Made by a program: the position numbers and the translations under genes
DNA from: Uloborus plumipes
Taxonomy: Eukaryota > Arthropoda > Arachnida > Araneae > Uloboridae
DNA length: 64,000 nt
Direction of reading: 5' to 3'
Assembly (NCBI GenBank): GCA_038373865.1
Contig: JAXGGA010000039.1
Coordinates: forward strand, 186,001 to 250,000
In this document: positions 1 to 10,552 of the stretch, in pieces
Position numbering within the stretch: the stretch's first letter is position 1
How the letters are laid out: each line of letters starts with the position of its first letter
Notes under the pieces: model-generated
Database searches by the model: none
What the model saw: the letters and a program-made list of their open reading frames with translations, nothing else
What the model was told of the DNA's origin: nothing

Positions 1-219
1 AAAAAAAATCTGCTTAAGATATTAATTGCACAATTATTTCCCTTTTTGTTGCTATGGTCAAATTTTAAGAAATTAACACCAATTTATTTCAAAAAAGTAT
101 ACAGTAAAATTATGAAGTTTACATTCACTGCATTCTCCTACAACTCATTTTGACTTAATGTTCTCTTTAATTTAAAAACAGGGTGTAAATATGTATGAAT
201 AATGAAACCACTTTTTCAG
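1..219 (+). other. Intron, 3' part
   Basis: This is AT-rich intron sequence leading to the acceptor AG at 218-219, preceded by a short pyrimidine tract (ctttttc). Nothing else is recognisable. The preceding exon, which supplies the first base of the split codon, is outside the window. Confidence 0.8.
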
Positions 220-489
220 CTCCACTCTCCGTGAGTTTACTTCCACCACACCAAGTGCTCAACATAGGACAGGAGGCAACATTCACGTGCAATGTTTCAG
301 GGTATCCTGTCCATGGGGTGTCCTGGCGAAAAGATCAGAGACAGATAGTTGTGTCCAACCGTGTTCAGCTTCTCTCCAGGGACGTCCTACACATAGCATC
401 CCTCAGAAGAGAAGACCGTGGCATGTACCAGTGCTTTGTTTACAATGATCAAGATGGCGCTCAAGGAACTGCTGAACTTAAAATATCAG
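220..489 (+). CDS. Dscam: Dscam exon: Ig4 domain
   Basis: This exon codes for a complete I-set immunoglobulin domain of about 90 residues (residues 1-90 of the window product). It opens with APLSVSLLPP. The first cysteine is in TFTCNVSG, the core tryptophan in GVSWRKD, and the second cysteine in REDRGMYQCFVYND. The run GMYQCF plus the tail AELKISG is very close to the end of Ig4 in insect Dscam. The domain is extracellular and would contribute to the N-terminal horseshoe (Ig1-4) of the receptor. The acceptor AG is at 218-219 and the donor gttaat starts at 490; the weak donor is the least certain part. Both flanking introns are phase 1. Confidence 0.93.
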
Positions 490-753
490 GTTAATAAAAC
501 CAGCACAAATATTATTAGTATTAATATCATTATTATATTATTTTAATAATTGTGTTTGTGTGAAAGCAACTGACGATTGGCAAATTTTTCGCATCTCAAA
601 AATCCGGTTTCGTCCCCTTTCTATAACAGCAACTCTATAATATATGAGACAATTCTCTTTTAAATGATAGCATCATGTTTTTGTTAATACAAGATAAACT
701 GTCCTCGGAAGTTTCCCTTTATTTTAAACTCATAAACTAAGTAGGGTTAATTA

Positions 754-1467
754 GGGGAAGACGCCTTATTGAGGCAGATGCCGTATCACGTGTTTCAACT
801 ACAAGAAAAGAAAAATGCTTGCTCGTCTGTTAGAATGTAGGAGCATGCACACTTAGAACATACATATGTTTTTAATGATCACCTGTAGTCTTAAGAAGTG
901 TTTTTATAAAGTTTTGTCATTTTTACCACTTTTAAGTAGAGAAATAACTCTTAGTTTTAGTATACTTGAAGCTTCTGCTTTCTATTAGGCACGTTATGGA
1001 TTCCGCATTTTCTCTGGTGCTCTGTGCTAGATGAATCGGCATCTTGCCTTATATAGATGCTTTGGGGGAAAACGATGAATATATAGTTCTGGTAAGATAC
1101 CGTAGCTTTTCGACATTTCCTAGGGAAGGAATTGATCAGACTCAAAACGAAGATTTAGAAAAACGCACCGAATCGTCGGAAAAATGCAATTGGATAAAAT
1201 ATATTATATGCAGCAGTTGACTCTTTACATCGTTACTTACCCCAAGCCTAATTTGCATTTTGGCATCTTACCCCAAAATTAGACTAAGATACCGAAATGC
1301 AAACGTTTTGAAATTAATAATTTTCGGAAGGTTAGTTTTCAATTGGTTTTCAAAACAAAACCTATTTCTTTACCAATCACAAAAGTCCATATTTAGTGGG
1401 CAAATTGTCTTTTTAAAAATAAAACGATTTATATAGACTAAAGTTGAAAACTACAGCGTCTTTCCCC
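754..1467. mobile_element. MITE-like element, GGGGAAGAC ends, TA flanks
   Basis: The left end GGGGAAGACGCC and the right end (read on the other strand GGGGAAAGACGC) form a short imperfect terminal inverted repeat. Each end is flanked by TA (752-753 and 1468-1469), as expected for Tc1/mariner-type insertion. The interior is non-coding and repeats the phrase TTACCCC. The assignment rests on the ends alone. Confidence 0.45.
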
Positions 1468-2112
1468 TAATATGTCCTATACATTTTTGATTAAGTGGAG
1501 CAATATGCAACATGTCATCCAAACATTAATTTGACATAACTATATTTTGATGCAAAAATCACGGTATTTTTCCGGTTAATGTCTAAAACTTATATTTTGT
1601 GACAGTATTTTAAGTTTCTAAAAGAGGATATAATTTATTTTATTCATTGCAATCATTTTTCTGAAGGATAAAACATAAAAGCGTTTTGAAAGCAAATAAT
1701 AGGTTTCGTGCAGTTCATTTTATAGAATTGTAGTTGTGAGTATGCTGGCAACCAAAATATAAAGTAGTCTAGTCATAGGATTTTTTTTGCGAATGCATGT
1801 TCTGAATAATAATAGCAAAAATACATTTGTTCTTTTCTTCTTTAGATACTTGTTGCTATGTTTTGCGTTTCAAATATGTTGAAACATTTTCTTTCATCTA
1901 CTTTTAGTGCATTCGTTTTTCCTCTTTGTTATTATTATTACTATTACTTTTCTAAATATCCAGTAGAAAACACCTTTACTAGAAATACCACTTTTTTACT
2001 TATTTATTCATTACTAATTTAGTATTGAAGGACAATGTTCTACTTCCGATCCCAAGTACAAAACAAAAGTACCGATTTAAAATGCATATATTTATGAAAA
2101 ATGTCAAACATA

Positions 2113-2467
2113 CTCTGTAAAAAATGGATGTTGTTTTTACAGTATAATACAGTTAATTTTACATTAATTAACTGTAAAACTGCTAATTTTACATTAATAA
2201 ACTGTAAAATTACTGCTTTACAGTAATAAACAGCAAAATTCCTCATTTTACAGTTTATTGCTGTGTATTTTACAGTTTTAAACTGGAACTTCTGCTACCG
2301 GTGTTATAGTGCTGTTTTTACATTGTAATACAGCTATTTTTGTGGTAATAAATTAAAATTGCGGCTTTACAGTAATAAACTGTAAAATTGCTAATTTTAC
2401 AGTTTTAAACTGGAACCTCTTCTGTCAGTATTATACTGTAAAAACAAGTTTTTTTTGTTTTGCAGTG
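2113..2467. mobile_element. MITE, ACAGTATAATAC-type terminal repeats, copy 1
   Basis: The two ends are inverted repeats of about 38 bp that share TTGTTTTTACAGTATAATAC. The interior repeats variants of tacagtaataaactgtaaaat several times, giving many short internal palindromes. It is non-coding. A diverged relative lies at about 37986-38196, which supports a dispersed element rather than local low complexity. Confidence 0.55.
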
Positions 2468-3364
2468 TACTAAATTCAGATTAGTGCACATAGAAGGGAT
2501 AGCAAAATTGTTAATATCAACAGAAAGGTATCCTATATATAGATGTTTGGAAACAGGATACAGTTTCTTATCAACATGAAAATTATTTTTGTCTGATATG
2601 AAGTAGCGGCCAAGTGATGTCCCTTTACATAAGAACCACGTGTTTAAATTATTTGTGCCATCTTCAATTGCTCTCAGTATCCACTGTCACAAAATGTAAG
2701 CGAAGGACAAAGAAAGATTGTTAACTCTACTTGCTTAAACCATAAATTTGAAACATATTTCTCTCTCTACAAGAAAATAGGTCTATCAGAATGGAATGTC
2801 TATAAGTTTTTTCTTTCTTGGAATCAGAACAGTATGTTATGTTTATAAATCCATGTATTTAAAATGATATTGCAATTTCCAAAAAAAAAAAAAAAAAATA
2901 CTGTTAAGCAAAAAATAATCATTTTCATTTTCCCAAATTTTAACCAAACAGTATCATCTTTGATTCACAGCAAGATACTATCCCGGGGAAAATAAACAAT
3001 TTTGTAATATAAAAGTATTAATATAATAACTGTAAATAAAAATAACAAAATAATGATAACAATATCAAATATCAAGATAGAATGCAGCGACAGTAACACA
3101 TACGATCACAATTGCATGATATACAGTTACATATTGTAAAAGCATTATTTTTTCTATATTAGTTAAGAGCATTTACTTATTTCGCAGTTTATTAGTAGGT
3201 TTGAAGCATTTTTCATGGAAAATTCGTATTTATTTGCTTATTGGATTACTCATTCATTTTTTATCTGTTACTTCTTTAATAAAGTATTTTAGCTATTTTT
3301 ATTTATTTGTAATCTACTATTCATTTAAGTTTTAATTAATTATTTATTTGCTTACTCCTTTTAG

Positions 3365-3772
3365 ATGTCCCACCTTCAATTATATCCGTTTTTCCGGAAC
3401 AAACTGCTCATCCAGGAGAGATAATATCCTTGAAATGCACATCTTCTGGCAATCCTGTTCCTCGCGTTACTTGGTATCTGGATGGTTCTGTTGTTGGAAG
3501 AAGTGCCAGAACTGCTCTAGGAGATTACGTCACAGAGCACGGACACGTGATAAGCTTTCTGAACATAACAGAAACAAGACCAGAAGATGGCGGAGAGTAT
3601 AAATGTCATGTGGGTAATGACGTGGGCAGTACGTCACATGCTGCTCGACTAAACGTGTATGGACCGGTATTTGTGCGACCTATGCCTAACATAACTGCAA
3701 TATCTGGCGAAGACTTGACAGTAAGATGCCCTTATGGTGGTTATCCAATCAAGGGAGTTCGATGGAATAAAG
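3365..3772 (+). CDS. Dscam: Dscam exon: Ig5 and first half of Ig6
   Basis: This exon codes for residues 91-226 of the window product. Ig5 begins VPPSIISVFPEQ, with cysteines in SLKCTSSGNP and GEYKCHVGND and the core W in VTWYLDG. After the linker LNVYGPVFVRPMP comes the first half of Ig6, with its first cysteine in VRCPYGGYPI and core W in VRWNKG. The linker and RCP-GYPI pattern are hallmarks of the Ig5/Ig6 boundary in arthropod Dscam. Two NIT sequons are visible. Acceptor AG is at 3363-3364 and the donor gtaatt starts at 3773, both phase 1. The reading frame runs past the donor into the intron, but Ig6 is completed only by the exon at 14521. Confidence 0.94.
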
Positions 3773-6700
3773 GTAATTATCTAATAAAGAATGCAGCACT
3801 TTGTCAAAAAAGTGAGTTATTTGAAAAAAAAAAAAACTCAAGTGCATAATTGTGCATACTAAATATTTAAAAAAAAAATCATTAAAGGTTATGTCTGTAA
3901 TTCATTTCTGAGCGCAACTAATGAGTCGTGATAGGATAATATTAATTAAAAAAATAAAGTATGAATAAAAAACTATTAAAGTGAAATACCACTTTTGCTT
4001 AATAATCGGAAAGATGACCAATTACCAACTACTGTCGAATAATTAGTGCATTTTTACATAAAATATATATATATATTTTACAAACAGCTATTTTAGACGT
4101 GATACATTTTCTTCCTTTAATTTTGTGACGAAAAAACAAGAAAACGATTTAGTACAAAACCATAACCGCTTACTTTGCTAAAAGACAGGTAAAGGCTTCT
4201 ATTTTAAATTACATTAATTAATTTTGCGGCAATAAATGTCAGCTACTTGTGTCGTTTGTTTATTGATTAAATCAACTTACAATAAAACTTAATCTAAATT
4301 ATTATGAAATATGCTCGTCACAGATGAAAACGAATTCAATGACCTACTTAAGAAAAGTACTTTCCTAAAAGCCTGTTCCCTTAAAACTTTTCACAAATGA
4401 AGATCTGTTTGAGTAATCAAAATTATGGTCTTACAAATCACCCTTCAGGGTCTGAAAAGAAAGGAGTATGAATACGAATTATAATCCTTTCTGACACGAA
4501 GGTGAATAAATAATAGGTATCTTTGAATCTTTTGTGAAATGTCATCCTATCAAAGTAGATATCTTTGTTTCATTTAAACGGTTAACGCATTTAAATTTGC
4601 CAAAATTGGCATGTATAAGCTTGCACTATCTTATGTATGCACGTCAATGAAACACAGGTTTGAGACAAGTTATTGTTACAAGAGATTGTAAGATTATAAA
4701 AGGTTATGAAACGTACGACCAATAGGTAGAAACTTTAGCACAACATCTAATATAAGGCAGAAGCCGGCTTTGCGCAGCGATAAATCCTGCTCAATCAAAT
4801 TTCTCCAAATAGAACAAAATTGAAACCCATCGAACAGTATAGTAATACAGTGAGGCTTATCCATACAGTAAACATCATTGTAAGGGATAAGTTTGAGTTG
4901 TAAGGAAACACCCATTCTCAAAAGTAAACTGTTTGTGGGTTTCTAAATGATTTTTTTTTGCAGTTGTTTTACTATTAATTCCTACAGTGTTTTACTTGAT
5001 GATATATTCACGCCAGTTTTTTGAACTGTAAATTTATTCACTGCATCCATACGAATTGTAGATATATTTGTACGTTCACTCATTTATCAATTTTTGCACT
5101 GCTTACGATACTGCAATACGTACGATAACTGCAATTAATAGTAAATATAGAAATGAGGGTAATGAGCTATTTAGTGTATGCCACCAGCTAAAATCAAGGC
5201 AAATATAAAAAAACAGCTCTCTGATAATGCTGATGAGTACTCAGATAAGTTGCTTCGAATCAAACATGATACTGAGACCTAAACATTTGTCATGGGTCAC
5301 AAATGTAGTGCCAACAAAACTACATTTACAACTTATGTTGTACTTTAATGTTCCACCTAAGTTGAAGGGCTTGTGCGATGAAAGGGTTATGTAACAAAAC
5401 CCTAATTTTGTTATTTAGGTTAAATGTTTCATTGTTTTAGCTTTTTCGTTTTCTAGTTTCGTCGTTAATTGAGCATTTAAAATTAGTCTAATGAGATCGA
5501 TTATTTAATTTACCAAGTTTTAACTACTTACCCGTATCCGTTGCTAACCTGTGTCCTAATTGTGTTTTCAAAAAATGTAACATTAACCTTTTATCTACTA
5601 AACCCCTCAATTATTAGTGCTTTGCTTGAAATTTCCACTCTATTTATATCTAGTTGGCCATTAAGTAAGTGTCACTACTGTTCTTTCTTCATTGTTTTGA
5701 TACACGCGTATCTGTAATTGAATTCAGGTTTAAAAGCGTGCAGTGAAAATGCAGGTATAGTGTTACTTTCAAACTGTTGTATACATGCTTAAAACACGTC
5801 TTGATGACTTATGAAAGAAATCTTTTGTATGATATCAATCACATAATCAAAATACCAACTGGTGGGAAAATGCACATTTTTTTTTTCTGTAGGAATATAA
5901 ATTACGTTTCTATTAAAAACTACATAATACTCTTAACACCAAATAAATTTCAAAATACAATAACACTGGAAAAGAAGCAGATAAATAATTAAGGTAATGT
6001 AAATCAGTTTTTTTCTGTTATATCAGAAAAATTATTTTCCGAAATTATGATCAAAAAGTTTTTTATTTGATCGAAAACTAATCTTAGATCATCACCGCTT
6101 TTAAACATAATAATGGATAAATCTCTTTCCGCCATTTTCCATAAAGTAATCTGTGTAAGTGATTTTCTTTCGTAGGGATCCTGCCTTGCGTGACACTTGT
6201 TGTAAGTACCAAACTTTGCGTGTCAATAATCGTTTGATTTTATTACGATCACTGAAAGAAATTTCAAGATGCACGCAAAAAGAGATATTAGCTAAGCAAA
6301 ATACACACTGCAACTACGGCTGCCTTATTAAGGTAGGTTAAAATGCGCAACAGCTTCAGTCGACAAATTGAAAAAATGAAGAAAGCAAACATAAATGGCT
6401 CACTTGTTTACAGGGAAAACATTATACAAAATGCAATAATTGGTAACATTCTAACATCGCTAACTTGCTGTAATTTGACCGTATTGATAGTTAATTTCAA
6501 GTGTTTTTTTTTTTTCATGTATTGATAGTTAATTTTGTTAATCTACCAGAACTCGTGCCGTTAGCAAAAAACCCTAAAAAAATCGCCGAACTTTTTCATT
6601 TTGTTGTGTCAAATTTGCGTTTGTTTCTTCATATACTGTGTTTTTTCATGACACTTGGTGCTTAGAATAAGAAATAATTGAAATATTGTGAACTACAGAG

Positions 6701-7691
6701 TTAAGCAATTTTTTGGCGGAAATAAGTGGTGTCAAAAGGTTTCACACGCAAGCTTTCGGGTCAATTATTTTGACATGAGTTCTGAAATGTTAAATGATTC
6801 ATTTAATATAAAAATGTCACAATATTTAAGTTTTTTTTTTTGAAATTTCATAGGATGGCTAACAATCAAAGCTTAAGAAATCAATAAATGAAATCTTATA
6901 TTTATATAATTTAAAAGCCAGCTGTAAATGCGTGTGGCCTTAATAAACTCGAACACTGCATGGTGTATTTTTTTTAAACTGCGTGTTTATGACAATGAGT
7001 GCGGAAACTATTAAAAAAAAGAAGGAAAGAAAGATAATAGGCTGAATAATTTTTTCTTTTAATTCTATTAGTTTGAAGTCGAACTGTCAAGGAAATTCCT
7101 TAACACGGGATTGAAAAAAATATTAGCTTTAATTGCTTACATAAAAAAATATGTATCGAATTTATTTTAAACGTAATTCAAGAATTATTTTGACTCAAAT
7201 TTCCAAAGCTCTCCACAAATCCAGTTTTAATTTTTACTTTTACCTCCATCAGTTAAAAGCATAAATATTAAAAAAAAAAAAAAAACGTAACCCCCACAAT
7301 ACGAAATAGCTGGTAGGTTTACTCCCATGACACTTCAAGCCCATGTTCTCTGATAAAAAAGAAGAAACTCTAAACACTAAACAACACCGTAGTGCTTGAT
7401 TCCTGGCCAAAAGTTCGTTTAAAAATTGTAAGATGAGTACAATAGGATTTATAAAGGGTTTATCTGAATTTCAAAAAGCTTTCCTCAACACAAATCACTC
7501 AGCATAACTATGAGCCATCATACCATAAATTTGCGTTTTCATGCTCTTTTAACTTTAAAAGAAAGTAGCTCAAAAAGTTAAGTCATCTGCAGTAAACCGC
7601 TTAAAAATAATTTCAACATACGGCATTGATATGTAATCCTTTAACCCATTAACGAATGATGGTGTACATGGCAGCATAGCAAATAAAGATA

Positions 7692-8433
7692 CACGAGGGA
7701 TGTTTTTTTTCAACCTCCAATCGCACAGTATAAAGGCAAGGTATGCGGCAGGTGGCCGGTGTGCATAGTACGTTACTGTGCATATAACCTTCTACACAAT
7801 CTATCACTGGCGAGTTCAACATGCCATTTTCTGTTTAGCAGCTGTCACATAAAAATGGCTGTCACTTTTGATTCTCCCGCCAAGTGTGAATTGCGAAGTA
7901 TTTTGCGAATTACTGCAGATTCTTATTGTGAAATTTTGCGTCGCTTACGGAGAGCTATTCAAAGCAAGCGAAGAAGCGTTATGACTTCTGGAATTGTTCT
8001 GATTCATGGCAATCAGCGCGCGTGTAGCCCAACGGCTCCTCCAGCAATTTGAATGGGACAATTTTGAACACCAACCAAAAAGTCCTGAGAGAGCAGCAAC
8101 TGAATTCCCTGAACTGAAGCAGTGGTTTGAAGTCTGGGCCCCTGCTTGGGTGTCTGGAAAGGCATCGTGCTTCCAAAGCGACGTGGAACTCAAAGACACC
8201 GGCACAACTCACTTCTAATCATTGGCGGCAACATTTTACGAGGAGGATATTATAAAGCTTGTTTATAGATATAGTAAATGCTTCAATGGTCATGGTGATT
8301 TTGTGGAGAAGAGCACATTGTATTGATACCTACATTGTACCTAACTTTTAATGATATATATATATATTTTTTTTGCACTTTCATCCTTTATTTTTTATAG
8401 CCAATCGGAGGTTGAGAAAAAAAACAACCCTCG
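7692..8433 (+). mobile_element. Mariner element, internally deleted
   Basis: The ends CACGAGGGATGTTTTTTTTC and (other strand) ACGAGGGTTGTTTTTTTTCT form an inverted repeat of about 30 bp that includes CAACCTCC. TA lies beside each end (7690-7691 and 8434-8435). The 742-bp body carries the two ends of a mariner transposase gene with the middle missing, so this is a non-autonomous deletion derivative. Confidence 0.8.
7855..8326 (+). pseudogene. Mariner transposase relic, N-terminus joined to C-terminus
   Basis: The start MAVTFDSPAKCELRS is the usual beginning of mariner transposases. It runs straight into ADSYCEILRRLRRAIQSKRR, which belongs in the catalytic part, so most of the DNA-binding domain and the first catalytic aspartate are deleted. 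A frame change near 8000-8010 moves to the frame with RVAQRLLQQFEWDNFEHQP and FPELKQWFE. The third catalytic motif (normally SPDLAPSD) is eroded to SPERAATE. An in-frame TAA at 8216 precedes the C-terminal run AATFYEEDIIKLVYRYSKCF. It cannot make an active enzyme. Confidence 0.8.
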
Positions 8434-8827
8434 TAGATACGAACACATAACTTAAATGACATTAGTTTAAATTTTAAAATGTAATGAAATATTTAAGCGA
8501 ATTCATCTACATACTAGTCAGGGTAAGTTTCGTTTTTAACATACCAAGTAGTGTCAATAGCAGACACGGTTTTTTTACATTGTTAACTGTTCGTCCTGAA
8601 TTTAAAAATCATACAACTAAATTTAATTTGACCCTGCGTGGTAAACTCACAACCATAGAATGATCATCATTTGGAGAATAATGATTTAATTAAAACAATC
8701 TTTAAATTAACACACACCAGTTAAGACAGCACGTTGGTTGGTTGGTGTCGTATCCTCAATGAGATTACAAATCATGGTGTGCTTGAATAGTCTTAATTAT
8801 ATCAATGGCATTACAAGTACAAATCTT

Positions 8828-9075
8828 TCAAGAGTACAAATCTTTCTCTGCAGGGTAGTTTAAGATGTGAAGACCTGCAGCAACTGCAAGACAGTTGAAA
8901 ACATGATATGGTGTGAGTTCTTCATCTAGATAGTTTCCACAGTTTTGATAATTTTTAGTCCCATCAGCAGAAATTTTCATGTTTTTATGATGTTGTGTTC
9001 TTAGCCTGATGAGAGTGGTGGCTGTTCTCCTGTCGATGTCAAGATTAGTTATTTGATCATATGCTTTGACTTTAA
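8828..9075 (-). pseudogene. LINE ORF2 C-terminal RNase H relic
   Basis: The minus strand has an 80-odd codon open stretch with TLIRLRTQHHKNMKISADGT followed by CGNYLDEELTPYHVFNC. This arrangement (arginine-rich L-R-x-H, then a C...LTP-H-F-C zinc-knuckle-like motif) is the usual tail of ORF2 proteins from Jockey/I-type non-LTR retrotransposons that carry RNase H. Stops close the frame at 8828-8830 and again upstream near 9090. No endonuclease, reverse transcriptase or poly(A) tail was seen, so it is a short 3' remnant. Confidence 0.65.
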
Positions 9076-9702
9076 AGGGGGTAAAATTTTTTGATCTTTT
9101 TCACGTATTTTAACATAAAAAAATACTACTATGACTCTTCTCCAGATACCAACACACCTGTCGGCCATACACATTACATCTCTGTCCAGTCATGTTGAAA
9201 AACTCTTTCAAAATTTACGTGTACCCTGCAGAGCTGCTTAATGCTCTGTGTGGCCAGCACTCTCTGTTTCTTGCAATATGCATAGCCAGGAATTGAAAAC
9301 ATATATGGAGATAAAGAGGAACTAAATCTTAACCTTTGTAATGAAGGTTATGTCAGATGTTTTATTCATCCATAAATAAAAAAAAATGCATTGATGAAGG
9401 AGTTCCTTGTATCTCTGAAACATGTGTCCGCAGTGTTTCTACCTATTTGTGATTTTCTCGCTGCTTTATTTACCTTTTTGGTGATACATGTCCTGATCTT
9501 GCCGAATCGTACAGGGTTGTCCAAATTAAACTTCCCCAACTCAGAGGCCTCTGCAAGACGTTGTATGGGTCATAATGTGATGAAGTTTTGAAAACAGACA
9601 CTTCAGACCATGCGCTCGTGATTTACTAAAGAAAAAAAAAAATAGTACAAAAAGTTGCCGATAGGTGGCGCTGCAGATTTACAAGACATTCTACAGATGT
9701 TC

Positions 9703-10028
9703 CATATGTGTGCGTCTTTAAGATGTGCCACGGTTGTGTGGTGTTCTCGATAGACCCGATCCTTGAAGAATCCCCAAAACCAAAAGTCACAGCGGCTGAT
9801 CACACGTGCATCGGTTGCCCGTCACATCTATTGAACGCTACGAAGAATCTGAGGAGGTGCACCATCCTGCATAAATATAGTGTCCTGGAGGCGGCCAAGT
9901 TGTTGAAGTTCAGGAATTACGAATGTTGTGAACATAGGGGGGGGGGGGAGGTCTTGATAACGTCTTCTTGTAACAGAGCAAGTTTCGTACCCTCTTGAAG
10001 TCATCTTTAAAAAAAAATAACACCCCAC
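9703..10028 (-). pseudogene. Mariner transposase fragment, inverted within its element
   Basis: Read on the minus strand, this has FVIPELQQLGRLQDTIFMQD and the catalytic-type motif MQDGAPPQ. After a stop it continues with FWFWGFFKDRVYREHHTTVA and HLKDAH. These are the second catalytic aspartate region and the DFWLWG region of a mariner-type transposase. Stops and a frame change break it. Confidence 0.65.
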
Positions 10029-10032
10029 AACT

Positions 10033-10170
10033 TTGGCCCATCTTAAAGACGCAATTAATGGTCATGTTCAAGGAATTAGTGTGGACTTATTGCGTTCAGC
10101 TGTAGAACACACTGCTTTACGAATGGAAAAAGTTGTGGAGAAATACGGCACACACATAGAGCATCTGTAA
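10033..10170 (+). pseudogene. Mariner transposase C-terminal fragment
   Basis: This 45-codon open stretch begins LAHLKDAINGHVQGISVDLL and ends KVVEKYGTHIEHL at a TAA (10168-10170). It is the natural C-terminal continuation of the fragment on the opposite strand at 9703-10028. The word AHLKDA is present in both pieces. Confidence 0.6.
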
Positions 10171-10365
10171 AATTTTTTGTTACGATGCGTCTCCTATCGT
10201 CAACTTTTTCTACTATTTTTTTTCTTTAATAAATCTTGAGCGCATGGTCTGAAGTGTCTGTTTTCTAAATTTCATCCCATTATGACCCATACAACATCCT
10301 GCACAGGTCTCTGAGTTGGGGAAGTTTAATTTGGACAACCCTGTATTTGGCAACATTGAACAGTA

Positions 10366-10552
10366 CAGTGGCGTACATAGCGCCCCCGCAACCCCCGCTG
10401 CGCGGGGGGGCGCAAGAGGTTCGAGGGCGCCCGATCCAGAAAAATAGCACTAAAGGTTACACGGGGAAAATATTTTTTACATTTTAATAGGGGGTGGGGG
10501 GCTCACTTACAAATCTTGCTGGGGGGCGCACCTTAGTCTATGTACGCTACTG
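10366..10552. mobile_element. hAT-like MITE with 8-bp target duplication
   Basis: The ends CAGTGGCGTACATAG and (other strand) CAGTAGCGTACATAG form a terminal inverted repeat of about 15 bp. The flanks are identical 8-mers, GAACAGTA at 10358-10365 and 10553-10560, the target-site duplication length of hAT elements. The 187-bp interior is G-rich and non-coding. It sits only 22 bp from the mariner element to its left. Confidence 0.85.

Larger units (their letters stand above)
490..3364 (+). other. Intron 1 (2.9 kb)
   Basis: This is AT-rich non-coding DNA between the Ig4 and Ig5 exons. It holds two MITE-like elements (754-1467 and 2113-2467) and a short A run near 2881-2898. No Ig-like exon or other coding sequence was found. 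The acceptor AG is at 3363-3364. Confidence 0.8.
9512..10343 (+). mobile_element. Mariner-type element with inverted interior
   Basis: The terminal repeats start CAGGGTTGTCCAAATTAAAC, are more than 90 bp long, and are flanked by TA at 9510-9511 and 10344-10345. Subterminal sequence (AAAAGTTG-CGATAGG) is also repeated in inverted form. The interior carries two transposase fragments pointing in opposite directions, so the element has been rearranged and is dead. Confidence 0.8.

Noticed and set aside
3348..3602. Alternative frame over the Ig5 exon
   Set aside because: It is a shadow of the Ig5/Ig6a exon, which has the domain motifs in the other frame.
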